A stretch of 64,000 nt of DNA, from positions 25,815,001-25,879,000 of the forward strand of contig CANTUQ010000101.1 in assembly GCA_947683425.1 (NCBI GenBank), in the 5' to 3' direction. The DNA is from Excoecaria cochinchinensis. Lineage: Eukaryota > Streptophyta > Magnoliopsida > Malpighiales > Euphorbiaceae. This document shows, piece by piece, positions 46,196-57,455 of this stretch. Position 1 is the first letter of the stretch. Each line of letters begins with the position of its first letter. A program made the translations under genes and the position numbers. The notes under the pieces were generated by a model. The model was not told the DNA's origin, made no database searches, and saw nothing but the letters and a program-made list of their open reading frames with translations.

Positions 46196-48061
46196 GAAGA
46201 TAATATTATTGATGTTCAGGGGGAGCAAAGTGTTGATGTTCAGGGGGAGCAGAATGTTGATGTTCAGGAGGAGCAAAATGTTGTTAGTCGTTTAGATAGA
46301 CCTGATTTGTTGAGATACTCGAGAAAAAATAGGCCTGAAGAAGCTATCATGCACTCTACACTGCCAGAATCTTCGGGTGAGTCGTTTTCTGATCCTGATT
46401 TAAATTTGCCTATTGCTCAAAGAAAAGGAGTCAGGTCTTGTACAAAACATTCCATTTCTAACTTTGTCTCTTATGATCATCTGTCTCCCTCCTATAGAGC
46501 CTTTGCCTTGTCTCTTTCGTCTATGTCTATTCCACAGGATTGGAAGGAAGCTATCATGGATCCAAAGTGGCAAGAAGCTATGGTAGAAGAAATGAAGGCT
46601 CTCTCAAAAAATGACACCTGGGAACTAGTTGACTCTCCAAACAAGAAGTTAGTTGGTTGTAAATGGGTGTTCACAATAAAACACAAAGCAGATGGGTCAG
46701 TTGAAAGATTTAAAGCCAGACTAGTGGCAAAGGGATTCACTCAGACTTACGGAGTTGATTACCAGGAGACATTTGCACCTGTTGCAAAAATGAATACAAT
46801 CAGAATCTTGCTATCTTGTGCAGCTAATTTAGATTGGGATTTGCAGCAATTTGATGTGAAGAATGCATTCCTCCATGGAGACCTAGAAGAAGAAGTTTAC
46901 ATGGAGATACCTCCTGGTTTTGATGATGAAAGAACTAAAGGAAAGGTGTGCAGACTGAAGAAAGCCTTGTATGGATTGAAACAGTCTCCAAGAGCTTGGT
47001 TTGACAGATTCAGCAAAGCCATGATTTCTTTTGGTTATCAACAGAGTAATGCTGATCATACTCTCTTTATGAGACACTCCAAGGGTAAAATCACTCTTCT
47101 TATAGTTTATGTTGATGATATAGTGATGACAGGGGATGATAAAGAAGAAATGGATCGCCTGAAAAAGCTTTTAGCTCAGGAATTTGAGATAAAGGATCTT
47201 GGAGAGTTACGATATTTTTTGGGAATTGAAGTTGCCAGATCAATTAAAGGAATCTTCATTTCTCAGAGAAAATATATCTTAGATCTCTTGGATGAGACTG
47301 GTATGCTAGGATGTAAACCGGCAGACACGCCTATTGAGAGCAATCACAAGCTACAATCAGAAGTTGAAAAGCCAGTGGATAAAGAGAGATACCAAAGGTT
47401 AGTTGGGAGACTCATTTATCTCTCACATACTAGGCCAGACATAGCCTACTCAGTGAGCTTGGTGAGTCAATTCATGCATGATCCACGAGACTCTCACATG
47501 CAAGCTGTCTTTCGGATTTTGCGGTATTTGAAGTCTGCCCCAGGAAAGGGTCTTCTTTTCTCCAAACATGGTCACCTCCACATAGAAGCTTTTACAGATG
47601 CAGATTGGGCTGGATCTTTAAATGACCGACGATCTACATCAGGATATTGTACTCTTGTAGGAGGGAACTTAGTTACTTGGAGAAGTAAAAAGCAAAGTGT
47701 GGTTGCAAGATCAAGTGCTGAAGCAGAATACAGGGCTATGGCTCAAGGTGTTTGTGAAATTCTTTGGCTGAGAAAACTACTAGAAGAATTGAGACTATTT
47801 GAAAGAAGAAGACTATCCTTATACTGTGACAACAAAGCCGCCATCAGTATAGCTCATAATCCTGTTCAACATGATCGAACGAAGCACATTGAAATCGATC
47901 GACATTTCATCAAGGAAAAGTTAACTGAAGGCATCTTGAGTTTATTTCATGTGAAATCAGACAGACAGTTAGCAGATATTTTTACAAAAGGACTCAATAG
48001 TCGAACCTTTCACACCATAGTTTGCAAGTTGGGCATGTGTAATATTTTTGCACCAACTTGA
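46196..48061 (+). CDS. RT-RH: Ty1/copia pol fragment: RT and RNase H, long intact frame
   Basis: 622 open codons after a TAG at 46193-46195; the first ATG is at 46307. An 8-residue repeat (VDVQGEQN type) opens it (46208-46279). Then RKGVRSCTKHSISNFVSYDH, KWVFTIKHKADGSVERFKAR, QQFDVKNAFLHGDLEEEVYM, active site LLIVYVDDIVMTGDD, RNase H with FTDADWAGSLNDRRSTSGY, SSAEAEYRAMAQGVCE, LYCDNKAAISIAHN and DIFTKGL near the C-terminus. Catalytic residues are all present. Gag, protease and integrase are missing upstream, where a TA tract and hAT-like element now lie. The wording resembles the Ivana/Oryco lineage (inference). Confidence 0.88.
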   Translation, partial: EDNIIDVQGEQSVDVQGEQNVDVQEEQNVVSRLDRPDLLRYSRKNRPEEAIMHSTLPESSGESFSDPDLNLPIAQRKGVRSCTKHSISNFVSYDHLSPSYRAFALSLSSMSIPQDWKEAIMDPKWQEAMVEEMKALSKNDTWELVDSPNKKLVGCKWVFTIKHKADGSVERFKARLVAKGFTQTYGVDYQETFAPVAKMNTIRILLSCAANLDWDLQQFDVKNAFLHGDLEEEVYMEIPPGFDDERTKGKVCRLKKALYGLKQSPRAWFDRFSKAMISFGYQQSNADHTLFMRHSKGKITLLIVYVDDIVMTGDDKEEMDRLKKLLAQEFEIKDLGELRYFLGIEVARSIKGIFISQRKYILDLLDETGMLGCKPADTPIESNHKLQSEVEKPVDKERYQRLVGRLIYLSHTRPDIAYSVSLVSQFMHDPRDSHMQAVFRILRYLKSAPGKGLLFSKHGHLHIEAFTDADWAGSLNDRRSTSGYCTLVGGNLVTWRSKKQSVVARSSAEAEYRAMAQGVCEILWLRKLLEELRLFERRRLSLYCDNKAAISIAHNPVQHDRTKHIEIDRHFIKEKLTEGILSLFHVKSDRQLADIFTKGLNSRTFHTIVCKLGMCNIFAPT

Positions 48062-48068
48062 GAGGGAG

Positions 48069-48195
48069 TGTTGAATATAGCTGTGTTGCTGTGTTGAATA
48101 GCTGTAAGGTTGAATAAATTGATCATAGTAGTTAGGAGCTGATTTAGGATCTCAAGGAATCATTCACCAAACTAGTTGTCCTTATACTAGTGCTC
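48069..48195 (+). repeat. Truncated 3' LTR of the copia fragment
   Basis: GAGAGGGAG at 48060-48068 is the polypurine tract; TGTTGAATATAGCTGTGTTG then starts the LTR. It breaks off near 48195, where sequence matching the host duplication units begins. Confidence 0.65.
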
Positions 48196-48429
48196 AAATT
48201 GGAAGAAAGATGCTTAATTGCTTGCCAGCATGTCACTTGAATTACGTTAGTACTACGGTAGCACTACTACCATATACTTGACCACGGATATTGGAAACAT
48301 CAAGATCCTATTAGGTGTTTCATCCTTTTATTGACTTTTTGTTGGACTTTAACCCAAACAACAGATCCGAAAATTTTGGATCTGTTCTAATAATTTTTAG
48401 GAATTTGAAGAACTTACTGTGAGTGTTGC
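48196..48429 (+). repeat. Third fragment of the duplication unit (C) and short spacer
   Basis: ATTGGAAGAAAGATGCTTAA and CAGCATGTCACTTGAA (48196-48245) match 42528-42575 and 44393-44430. The remaining 180 bp shows nothing recognisable. Confidence 0.6.
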
Positions 48430-49063
48430 TGTTGGGTACAACCGAAGTCTCATATTGAAAAATTAATGGAGAAACACATTGAATATAAAGTGTTTACCTA
48501 ACTTCATTACTATAAGATTTTTTGGGAGGAATCCAAAAATAAATCTGTGCGGATTTGGCCTAAAACGGATAGTATTATACGTACTAATATGGAGTTAAGT
48601 AATGTTTGGCAGTTCTAACAAGTGGTATCAGAGTTATGGTTTGGAGACGGTCCGGAATAGCGGACTGCGTTGTGTGGGAGGCTCCCGGTACGACCTCGCG
48701 ATTAGAGATTCATGTTTGTTGCCTTTTGTCGAAAGTATTTCTGATATTATGGTTGTCATGCGGCGTGTCCCGTTGGTTGATAACGACGGTACATGATAAT
48801 TTGACGAATCAAATGGATTATCGTTTGAGGGAAGGATATAAGGTGTGTGATCCTTGATTTGAGAGGAGGATTGTTGGGGTACAACGCAAGTCTCACATTG
48901 AAAATTAAGGGTAAAACATCTTGCTTTGAATATGAAATGTTTACCTAACTCTATTAGTATGAGACTTTTTTGGAAGAATTCAAAAATAAATTCGTGCAGG
49001 TTTGGCCCAAATCGGACAATATCATATTAATGTGAAGTTAAGTGATGTTTGGCAATTCTCACA
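48430..49063 (+). mobile_element. TRIM retrotransposon, complete (634 bp)
   Basis: 5' LTR 48430-48620 (TGTTGGGTACAACCGAAGTC ... CAGTTCTAACA) and 3' LTR 48872-49063 (TGTTGGGGTACAACGCAAGT ... CAATTCTCACA), 191 and 192 bp. PBS TGGTATCAGAGTTATGG for initiator Met tRNA starts at 48623. PPT GAGAGGAGGAT lies just before the 3' LTR. Flanks GTTGC (48425-48429) and GTTAC (49064-49068) are a 5-bp duplication with one change. The interior is about 250 bp and noncoding, so it depends on other elements' proteins. ORFs at 48602-48857 are not supported. Confidence 0.93.
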
Positions 49064-49067
49064 GTTA

Positions 49068-49533
49068 CTCCCTCCATTTCACTTATCGCAATAATTTTTA
49101 ATATTTTTTTTTTGTTTCACTAAACATAACAATTTTCAAATTTTAATAAGTACTAATTATGTATTTTTCCATTTTATTATCATGTATGCACAGAAAAAAT
49201 AAATAATTAATAGAGTAAGATTACATAACTATATACAATTAATAAAAGATATTTTAGTAAATTATACACTCTCGATCCATTCACAAATAAGTATTCATTT
49301 TTTTTGCACAAAAAAAAAACTCATTTATTACTCTATATTTTTACTAATTTTCCTTCTTAAAATGAGACAATTAATTATTAATTATATTTTGAAAATTTAA
49401 CTAATATTTATAATATAAAAGGCATATATATTTGAAAATTCACATTTAAATATATCACATTTTTTAAAAATAAACAATTATTTGTGAATAGATTAAAATA
49501 AGAAGATAAACAAATATTTGTGAATGGAGGAAG
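49068..49533 (+). mobile_element. Stowaway-like MITE cluster
   Basis: CTCCCTCCATTTCACTTATC at the left and GTGAATGGAGGAAG at the right, flanked by TA (49066-49067, 49534-49535), the Tc1/mariner target. Internal ends (CTCGATCCATTCACAAATAA near 49270 and TTGTGAATAGATT near 49490) show that a second similar MITE is nested inside. Reverse copy at 17393-17838, partial copy at 50845-51170. No ORF. Confidence 0.75.
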
Positions 49534-49535
49534 TA

Positions 49536-50498
49536 ATGAATATTGAATTGAATTTGATGTTAATTAATAATTACCTTAATATGTATATAGAGCTAAAAAT
49601 TGTCTCACTAAAAATGGTGACAAAATTACAAGAATTTATATCTCTGAAATTGCCTATAAATTTAAATTAGTTGATTAATTTGGGTAAAAAAAATTATTTT
49701 TTGAGTGAATTAAAGTTCTGATAAACTAAACAGTTTTGGTTTAATTCATCAATGTTCCATAGCGTACATATCCTTTAGAACTTGTGAAAAACTCAATTTA
49801 AAGCCTAGCTAGGTTTCTCTTGACTTGGAGGAACAAGTTGTAATATTCATTATTTTAAATAAATAAATAAATAATATATTTATTATGTAGTTTGCTATAC
49901 TGTTTTATTGGTTAAATATATTTTGTAAAATTAATTATTGCATGTTCTCCATTCATTGTATGCTATAGTTATCGTTCATTGACTCACTGTACTTAAACCA
50001 TGTCCACTTTATATTTTTATTTTGTATATTAGTAGTCATATTCAGTTAGTTACAACCTTTATCCTTCGGTTGGCAAATACATTATTTTCATTTGCTATTG
50101 GATATGAATTAATCAATATTATGTTTGAGAAATTTTAAAATTTCAAATAATTTTTTTGTGAATCGTAAAGATTTTGTAGTTCAATTTTGACATGTATTTG
50201 AAATTTTAAAATTAAATTTTGAAGTTTAGCACTTTTGCTTATTGAGATTTTTTTTTTATATAAATTGAATAATTTATATAATTTTGATAGTTCAATAAAA
50301 ATGGCATTAACTATTATTTAGGTAGTTTATGTACCGTTTATAATCGAATTTGAATTGTGACACAAGTAGATTTTTATTGGTGAGAAAATTGCATTTTCAA
50401 GCAAAAATTTTTCACCATTTCAATTCTATTCAAGCTTGTCTTGATGCTGTTCCTTTGTGGGTGAGTCGTTGTGTTCATGACTAGAGGTCTTTATCAGC
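49536..50498. other. Intergenic, first part is the inverted duplication partner of 17.3-18.1 kb
   Basis: 49540-49655 and 49670-49790 match 17262-17390 and 17935-18060 inversely. From 49800 to 50498 only AT-rich text is seen. Confidence 0.6.
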
Positions 50499-50770
50499 TG
50501 GACGCCTCGTTCTTTAGACTGGATTTCGCTGAATTCATATGGTGCCTACCGCAGAAGCAGTTGGCTTTCATCCTGTGGTGGTGTTTTTAGGAATTCTGGT
50601 GGTCTATGGCTGGGTGGGTTCTCCATGAAGTTGTCCAAATGCGATGCTTTTAGAGCTGAATTGTGGATGTTTTTGTTGGTTTAAGAGGCTTGGCAACGGG
50701 ACTGGTTGAAGATTCAAGTTCAACTTGATTATTTCAGCATTATTGAAGCTATTAAGAATAGAAAAGCTAT
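50499..50770 (+). pseudogene. Plant LINE-type RNase H domain fragment
   Basis: Reading in one frame from 50499: W.P..LDWISLNSYGAY, then SCGGVFRNSGG.W, GGFSMKLSKCDAFRAELW, and after an in-frame TAA, EAWQRDWLKIQVQLDYFSII. This is the RNase H-like domain found at the C-terminus of plant L1-type LINEs (and stand-alone RVT_3 proteins). The first catalytic Asp (LNSDGA in the family) is Tyr here, and the stop confirms decay. No RT or endonuclease text remains nearby. Confidence 0.75.
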
Positions 50771-50844
50771 TTGTTTACAGCACCGGGATCTGTTCTAATT
50801 ATTTTTAGGAATTTTAGGATCTTTCTTGATTTTCAATAGGCTGT

Positions 50845-51170
50845 TTTAATGATATTTTTTATTTCATTGAAATTTTTATATTATAATAAATATTAATTAT
50901 GTATTTCTGTATTTTATCCTTATGTATACACAAAAAAAATGATAATTAATAGAATAAGATAATATAACTATATACAGTTAATTAAATAATATTTAGTAAA
51001 TTATACTCCCTTCATTTACAAATAAATGTCCACTTTTCTTTTTGCACAAACATTAAGGAACTCATTTATTAATATATGTTTTTATTAATTTGTGCATCTA
51101 AAAAAACAATTAATTATTAATTATATTTTAAAAAATTGAACTAATATTTATTACTCTCTATATTCTTTTT
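50845..51170 (+). mobile_element. Partial Stowaway-like MITE
   Basis: Shares ATTAATTATGTATTTCTGTA, TATACACAAAAAAAA and CTCATTTATTA blocks in order with 49140-49380. Both termini are eroded. Confidence 0.55.
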
Positions 51171-51862
51171 TATTTGTCAATTTTATTGTTTTTAGTAGGA
51201 TTAAAGAGTATTAATTATGTTTAAATTTAGAATAAAATTAAATAATTTAATACAAAAATTTAAATTTAATTGGTTAACTCTGACTTTCAATTCGCTTTAT
51301 TTTTTTTTCTTATATTCTCACAACTTTTGATGGTATTGATTTCAATGTTCACAAAAAATAATTGAGATTTTTCTTATTTAATATTTTGTGAATATAAATA
51401 TGATTCCATCCTTTTTTCCTCCAAAACTACCTTTCTCTAATTTACAATCCAAATTTTCTCGATTCTTTCTTGAATGAATTCATTAACATGAAAAAATACA
51501 ACATTTTGAACCAATTTTTTCCAATAATTTTTGGGCCATTTTATGGTTGATGAAGGATACTTTCAAGCACTCTATACTTAAATTAATAAATTATTAATTT
51601 ACTTAGTAATTTATTAAATTAGGTTCCTATAAAATATTGTGCCTCTGTAATGCATAAATAACTATTTATTAAATAAGATTAATATAAAAAATAATTTATA
51701 ATTATATATTATTTTTCTAAATGGGTATTTATTTAAAAATAAGTATAAAATTCAAAATGGATACTTGTAAAGAAATGAAGAGACTAGTTATTAATAAAAA
51801 TTTGTTGCTAAGTTAACTGTCAAAACATCAGTTAAATAACAAAACGACTAATATACTCATAA
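51171..51862. other. AT-rich intergenic DNA
   Basis: No gene, repeat end or element signature recognised. Confidence 0.5.
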
Positions 51863-51871
51863 TGTTGAACA

Positions 51872-52372
51872 TGGGTTAATTTCACTTATAGCCACTTAAC
51901 TTTCCTAAAATTACGCAAAAATAATAATAAAAAAATTTCTTTCAAAAAAGTCACTGAACGTAAAAATTTTATACACAAAAATAACTATAACCGGTTTCCA
52001 GTTATTACCGTTGACAGAAAGTCTAGCTGGAACGCAATGTCAGCAAGTTGTGCACACGTGAACACACTGTTTATTATATGTTATCAGCTGACACTCATTT
52101 TTGACACATCAGCTGCCAATTGGACAGATAGAAAATTAACACGTGTCAAAAATTACGTGTCAACTGATGACATAGAAGAAAAAGTGTGTCCACGTGTGCA
52201 CAAATTGCTGACATGGCGTGCCAACTAGACTTTTTGGGCACGGTTATCATTGGAAACCGGTCATAATTATTTTTGTATATAAAAATTTTAAATTCAGTGA
52301 CTTTTTTGAAAAAAAAAAAATTTTTTTGGTTATTTTTGTGTAATTTTGTCATAAGTTAAGTGAAATCAACTC
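51872..52372. mobile_element. MULE-type MITE with inverted termini
   Basis: GGGTTAATTTCACTTA at the left and TAAGTGAAATCAACTC at the right, with inner complementarity around AATTACGCAAAAATAA/TTATTTTTGTGTAATTTT and GCACACGTG/CACGTGTGC. TGTTGAACA (51863-51871) and TATTGAACA (52373-52381) are a 9-bp duplication with one mismatch. The termini resemble those at 26737 and 14946. No supported ORF. Confidence 0.82.
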
Positions 52373-52381
52373 TATTGAACA

Positions 52382-53113
52382 CATATTAATTTTACTTTTC
52401 ATTGTATTCCGTACTATATAATATATTAATATTTATCATAATACACTAATATATTAATATTTAGTTAATTGCATATATTACTAAAAATGTATTTTTTTTA
52501 TGTATATAAAAATAAATTGCTCATTAAAAAAAAATTATCTATCAAATTGAAAGCAATTTAAAAGCTCACTTTAATTAATTTGGTCAGAAAAGTAGAGATC
52601 TCTAACTTTTATCAGAAACCAGCTTTTAGAATTAAAATGTAAAAATTGGTAGTTGAAAATTTGAAAAGCTGAGGCAGCTTTTCATTTATATAATACTCAT
52701 GATTAGCTTTTATTATTGAACTGCCAACCGCTGAAAGCAAAAAGCTCTATCAATAGCCTCATATGTACCATTATTTAGAAACGTATTCAGATCATCAATA
52801 ACTCTGGAATGAGAAGAAAAAGTGTTGGATTTATTCGTTGATGATTTAAGCAAGAAATACATTGAAAATACCACAAAACCAAATGGAAACTTTGCCAATG
52901 TTAAAACAAGATAATAGCAAATTGCAACGTATCTAAGTGATCATAGTAAACATGTGGCTATTTGTAACTTATTTTATTCTATGCGACAACTTGCCATTTG
53001 CTTATAGTATATAAGCGATTTTACAGACCTAATTTAAATAACAATTTTTATTTTTTTTAGCTTTCAAGTTTAAACCCCATTACCTTCACGGTAATATTTC
53101 TTCAAGATTACCT
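52382..53113. other. Intergenic, downstream of the isomerase gene
   Basis: AT-rich. A 61-codon frame at 52713-52898 (minus) begins MAKFPFGFVVFSMYFLLKSS and has no domain I recognise. It could be a decayed exon or chance, so it is not called. Confidence 0.4.
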
Positions 53114-53803
53114 TCATAGTTTAGACTGATCCGTGCCAAATTTCTGGATGGCATCTCTGTAAAGCTCCATCCTATTCTTGGCATAAACGTTGCCGTTCCA
53201 CTTTCTTTTAACCAGCTCCTCTCCCAACTTAACTGCTGCATTAACTGTCTCCTCTGCGCTATCATACGCCGAGTGCACAATCCCTCTCTCCACCGCCATG
53301 TCCGCCTTCAACTTAGCAGCTCCCATAATAACCTCTTGCCTGGTTTTAGAATCAGTAATCTTGCTCTTAAAGAAAGTCATTAACGAGTTTGGTATCTCAA
53401 ATCCGATATCCATTTCACTCAAGTACAGGAACCCTCTATCTCTCCTCATCAACAAGTAGTCATGGCTTAAAGCCATGATCATACCGCCGGCGATTGCATG
53501 ACCGTTGATTGCTGCTATTGTTGGCATAGGAAGAGATAAGAATTCTGATACAAGTGACAGAAGTTTTGCGGCCATGAGTTTGATGCGTGAAACAGAGGAT
53601 TGTGCCCATTCAAGATCGAAGCCATTAGAGAAGAACTTGCCTTGTGCTGTGGTGATAAGAACTGAGCCAGGGGAGGGTGGCTCCGCTCTAACTCTAGCTA
53701 GAGCTGATTGGATGGAGTCGATGAGTGTAGGGTTCAGGCGGTGCTCGCCGTCTCCAGTGAGGGTGAGGATGTATATGTTACCTCTCTTCTCTAAGCTGCA
53801 CAT
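53114..53803 (-). CDS. ECI-like: Enoyl-CoA delta-isomerase / crotonase-family protein, peroxisomal
   Basis: 229 residues in one exon, close to the roughly 240 of the plant ECI/IBR10 group. Starts MCSLEKRGNIYILTLTG, the typical N-terminus. Crotonase motifs: ITTAQGKFFSNGFDLEWA (50-67), which forms the oxyanion-hole strand, and AAINGHAIAGGMIMALSHDY (97-116) with the second backbone amide. E130 in YLSEMDIGF lies where the isomerase general acid/base Glu is placed. The C-terminus is SKL, a canonical type 1 peroxisomal targeting signal. Family role: shifting double bonds of enoyl-CoA for peroxisomal beta-oxidation of unsaturated fatty acids; the Arabidopsis IBR10 paralogue also helps convert indole-3-butyric acid to IAA. 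Which role applies here is not decidable. First ATG of the frame used; no lesions. Stands alone between transposons. Confidence 0.93.
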   Translation of the reverse strand: MCSLEKRGNIYILTLTGDGEHRLNPTLIDSIQSALARVRAEPPSPGSVLITTAQGKFFSNGFDLEWAQSSVSRIKLMAAKLLSLVSEFLSLPMPTIAAINGHAIAGGMIMALSHDYLLMRRDRGFLYLSEMDIGFEIPNSLMTFFKSKITDSKTRQEVIMGAAKLKADMAVERGIVHSAYDSAEETVNAAVKLGEELVKRKWNGNVYAKNRMELYRDAIQKFGTDQSKL

Positions 53804-53855
53804 TTTTGTTGTTTTTTTTTTTTTGTGCCTCCCCCACAGTATAAGCTCTTTGCAT

Positions 53856-53863
53856 TATTTATA
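53856..53863 (-). promoter_or_regulatory. TATA box of the isomerase gene
   Basis: TATAAATA on the minus strand, 53 bp before the ATG, followed by a short CT/A-rich leader containing an A-run in the sense direction (53811-53824). Confidence 0.65.
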
Positions 53864-53869
53864 GTGTCA

Positions 53870-55238
53870 TATGTAACTGCGCTCCAACCAATAAATTAAC
53901 ATACAAAATAATAAGGAAAATTTTTATATAAATCCAGTCCAATAAAAATTAAAATAACACTTAAAAAAAGTTAGACAAACAAATAATAAAATAACACTTG
54001 TGCATGCTAATTACCGCTTTCAGTTCATTTTTTAATCAATTTATGTTATGCGATAATTTTTATGGACTTTATAAATTTTTCATCAACTTAATTTAGAAAA
54101 AAAATTACTCAAATATTTATTAGGTTGTATTATTGGATTCAACTTACAGTAAGCCTCATGTATGTCGAGGCAAATACATGCTGGCACTCTTTGAGTTTAA
54201 GCAAAAAAAATATATATGTTTAAATTTATATTATGATAATTCATGATCCTCTTTAATATAATTTAGGAAAATAATTCTCGTTTATTAGTGGAAGAAGAAA
54301 TCAAAAGTGATTAATAATATATTTATGTGGTCGAGTTCAAGACCTTCGTGTCTCCCAGTCCGATCTTATTAGTTGATAAAGTTGCAAAGCATGTTATGAT
54401 GATATATGTGTAGTGTGTGTCTGAAAGGTGCTGTAAATTATTATTGGAGTGGTGGATAAACAACTATATTCCATTATTAAGAAACAACACAACTGTAAGT
54501 CATGATTAGGCAACAAACTTCTTTAGTAGCCGATATTATTGGCTTAATTAAAAGTCTTTTTATATAAATAATCACTGCAAAGCATATATATATATAATAC
54601 CTTTTTCACTCTTCTTATATTTACGCCAAATATTTATAAATTCAAATAGTAATTTTAACGGTCATTTTTCTTTAAAAGGAAATATGGTGTTGTTAACTCT
54701 TACTTTTAGAACTATCAAGGCTACGATTATTTTAGTATACTTGCAAACTTCATGCCTAGTTTTTTCGTATTAAATAGAATTAGTCTAAATACTTGATTTC
54801 CAGCAAGTATAGAAAAGGCAATCACAGAAAATATGGCCAGATCAGAGGAGAATTGTTTAAAATTTAAAACAAACATATGATATCCAAAACTTTCTATATT
54901 TAGAGACAAGCAAAGTTTGATATGATGTCCGATATCAATTCAATTCGCCATTAAAAAATGTGATTCAAATCTGATTCGATTCGTCAATGATCTATATATG
55001 ATAATGTGATTCAAATCCGATTCGATTCATTAATGATCCACATATATGATCAAATATCCGATTTTTTTTTTAATTTTGGTGTAATTTTTAAAATAATTTA
55101 GAAAAACGAGAGTACAGTAAATACAATTCGGAATTTGGGGTGTTAAAAACCAGCACAATTATGTGTCGATTTTCGTCAGGATGAGGCCAACAAGGTTGAC
55201 CGGCTGGCATGCCAGAAAATGTGCCGGTTTCTAGTAAA
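53870..55238. other. AT-rich intergenic DNA with a 46-bp tandem repeat
   Basis: Two head-to-tail copies starting ATGTGATTCAAATC at 54959 and 55004. 55140-55238 is more GC-rich and continues across the copia insertion at 59868. No gene recognised. Confidence 0.55.
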
Positions 55239-55243
55239 GCTGC

Positions 55244-55413
55244 TAAAGAGTTTGATCCTCAATTGAGTTTATTGATTGTATTGAAAGAGTATAAATAGAG
55301 GATTACAAGTTCTATGTTTACAGCAGATCCTATTTTGAATTACTACAAATCTAAGACTAAGTCAAAAACAATATTTCCCTATTATTTTGCACAACGGAAT
55401 CATTCCCATATCA
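55244..55413 (-). repeat. 3' LTR of the decayed copia element
   Basis: Plus strand TAAAGAGTTTGATCCTCAAT ... CATTCCCATATCA; matches 59692-59862 with scattered substitutions. Confidence 0.92.
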
Positions 55414-56860
55414 CTCCCCCACAAGATGATGGTGATTGAACCAACAGCTTGTCACGTAATTGCAAAAATCGAGCTTTTGAAAGGGGTATCGTGAAGATAT
55501 ATGCGGTTTGATCAATAGTGGAAATGAAGCAAACACGAAGAGCCTTTTTAGCAACTTTGTCCCGAACAAAGTGAAAGTCTATTTCCAAATGTTTGGAACG
55601 ATCATGAAGGATTGGATTTGCGGTTAAGTAAGTTACGCCCAAGTTGTCACACCACAATATTGGTGGTTTGGAAGAGTAGTACTCGATTTCTTGCAATAAC
55701 ATTTTGAGCCAAAGTACCTCGGAAGCAAGGGAAGTAAGAGCACGGTACTCAGCCTCTGTTGAAGAGCATGAAACAGTTTGCTAGTTTCGTGACCGCCAGG
55801 ACACCAAATTCGGTTCAATATAAACAGCGAAGCCAGAAGTTGATTTGCGATCAGTAAGGCCTCCACCCCAGTCAGCATCAGAATAGCCAAAAAGATCAAG
55901 AGACTGGCCACATTGAAAAAGCACGCCATGTGTAGGAGTGGAGTGTAGATATCTTAACACCCGTTTGACAGCTATCCAATGAGCTACTGTAGGATGATGC
56001 ATGTATTGACTTACTTTGTTAACTGAATAGCTTATGTTAGGCCGAGTAATTGTGGCGTATTGTAAGCCTCCCACAATGCTTCTACATAGACTTGGATTAG
56101 CAAATGGTTCTCCACTTTCAAGACTTAATCAAGCTGAGGTACATGAGGGTGTTGAGATACCCTTGGCATTTGCCATTTTAGCACGCTCAAGAAGATCTTT
56201 TATGTACTTTTGTTGATTTAAAAGAAGAGTATTGGAGGTCCATGTTGCTTCCAGACCATGAAAATAAGCCAATCGTCCCAAATTAGGAATAGCAAAACTT
56301 TGCTGAGGTTGGACCACAAGTCGAGCAATTGCATTTTTACTAGTGCCTGTGACAAGTATATCATCAACATACAATAGGCAAAACAGACTTATACCTTTCA
56401 AATTGAAATAATAAAGAAAGGAATCCGCTTTGGAACTAACGAAACCAAATTCAATTAGAACAGCCGTTAAGCACAAATGCCACATCATGGTGCTTGCTTA
56501 AGACCATATAAACTCTTCTTTAAGTGACAAACATGATTCAGATGTTGAGAATGGACAAATCCAGGGGGTTGTTGCATATAGACAATTTCATCAAGAGTGC
56601 CATGAAGAAATGCATTAGAAACATCTAATTGTTGAACATCCCAACCTTTAGAGACAGCAAGAGAGAGTAAAACCCGTATGGTTGTGGGCTTGATAACTGG
56701 ACTAACTGTTTGTTCAAACTCAAGACGTGGGCATTAGTGATACCTTTTGGCAACTAATCGTGCCTTATAATGATCAACCGAGCCGTCAGGATTCAATTTT
56801 GTACGAAAAACCCATCGACATCCAATGACATTTGAGACATTTTTTATGGAACCAACTCCC
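55414..56860 (-). pseudogene. RT-RH: Copia RT and RNase H, many lesions
   Basis: Readable pieces: YKARLVAK near 56750, QQLDVSNAFLHGTLDEIVYM near 56600, LFCLLYVDDILVTGTS (56340-56390, YVDD kept), FGYSDADWGGGLTDRKSTSG (55830-55890), STEAEYRALTSLASE, WCDNLGVTYL and SKHLEIDFHFVRDK. The usual ADIFTKPL reads AYIFTIPL. At least four stops or frameshifts, for example at 56130, 56490 and 55780. Confidence 0.85.
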
Positions 56861-57455
56861 AAGTTCCGTTATCAACCAATGCATTGTACTCAGTATGCAT
56901 GGCTTCTCGCTATTGAGGCTGCTTATAAGCTTGTGTGTAGCATGTAGGTATTTCGTTTGGAACTATAACGGTCATGGCTCGTGGCTTCAATTTGCCCATT
57001 TGGGTTCTGGTCACCATTTTGTGCATTTTGGTGGGTTCTGGAGTAGGCCGTGGTAAAGAAACGTTTATCTGTGCAGTATTTTGAGGTGATATGAAGTTAG
57101 AGGACTGGGGACGAGTGTTTGATTTTGTGGAGTATTTTGAGAGGTCCACAGTAAGGGGTATTGACGGTGAAGCAAGTAGTGGTGGGGTCAAAGTAGGATA
57201 TGATTGTGTAACATTCCTCAGGAATTGATTCCTAGGCACATAAGGAATTATGGCATGGGACCCAGTAGTTGGTGTAGGACGTGATTATGGGCAAGATGAA
57301 GCTAATTGTGTATGTGGTAGTTTTGTGGTAACATTTGGTGGAATTGCAGTGAACGGTTCCTTTAATGCTGGAAATGTGATTGTAACTGCCGAGCTAAACT
57401 GACTGATTGTTGATAACTGGCAAAACTCAAGAGCTAACTCCGGATAGGGAAATTC

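Noticed and set aside
46001..46276. Ile-Tyr ORFs on both strands
   Set aside because: Translation of the (TA)n microsatellite.
48602..48857. Small ORFs after TGGTATCAGAG
   Set aside because: They lie in the noncoding interior of the TRIM and have no known domain.
52713..52898. 61-codon minus-strand ORF MAKFPFGFV...
   Set aside because: No recognisable domain, no promoter or splice support, AT-rich surroundings.
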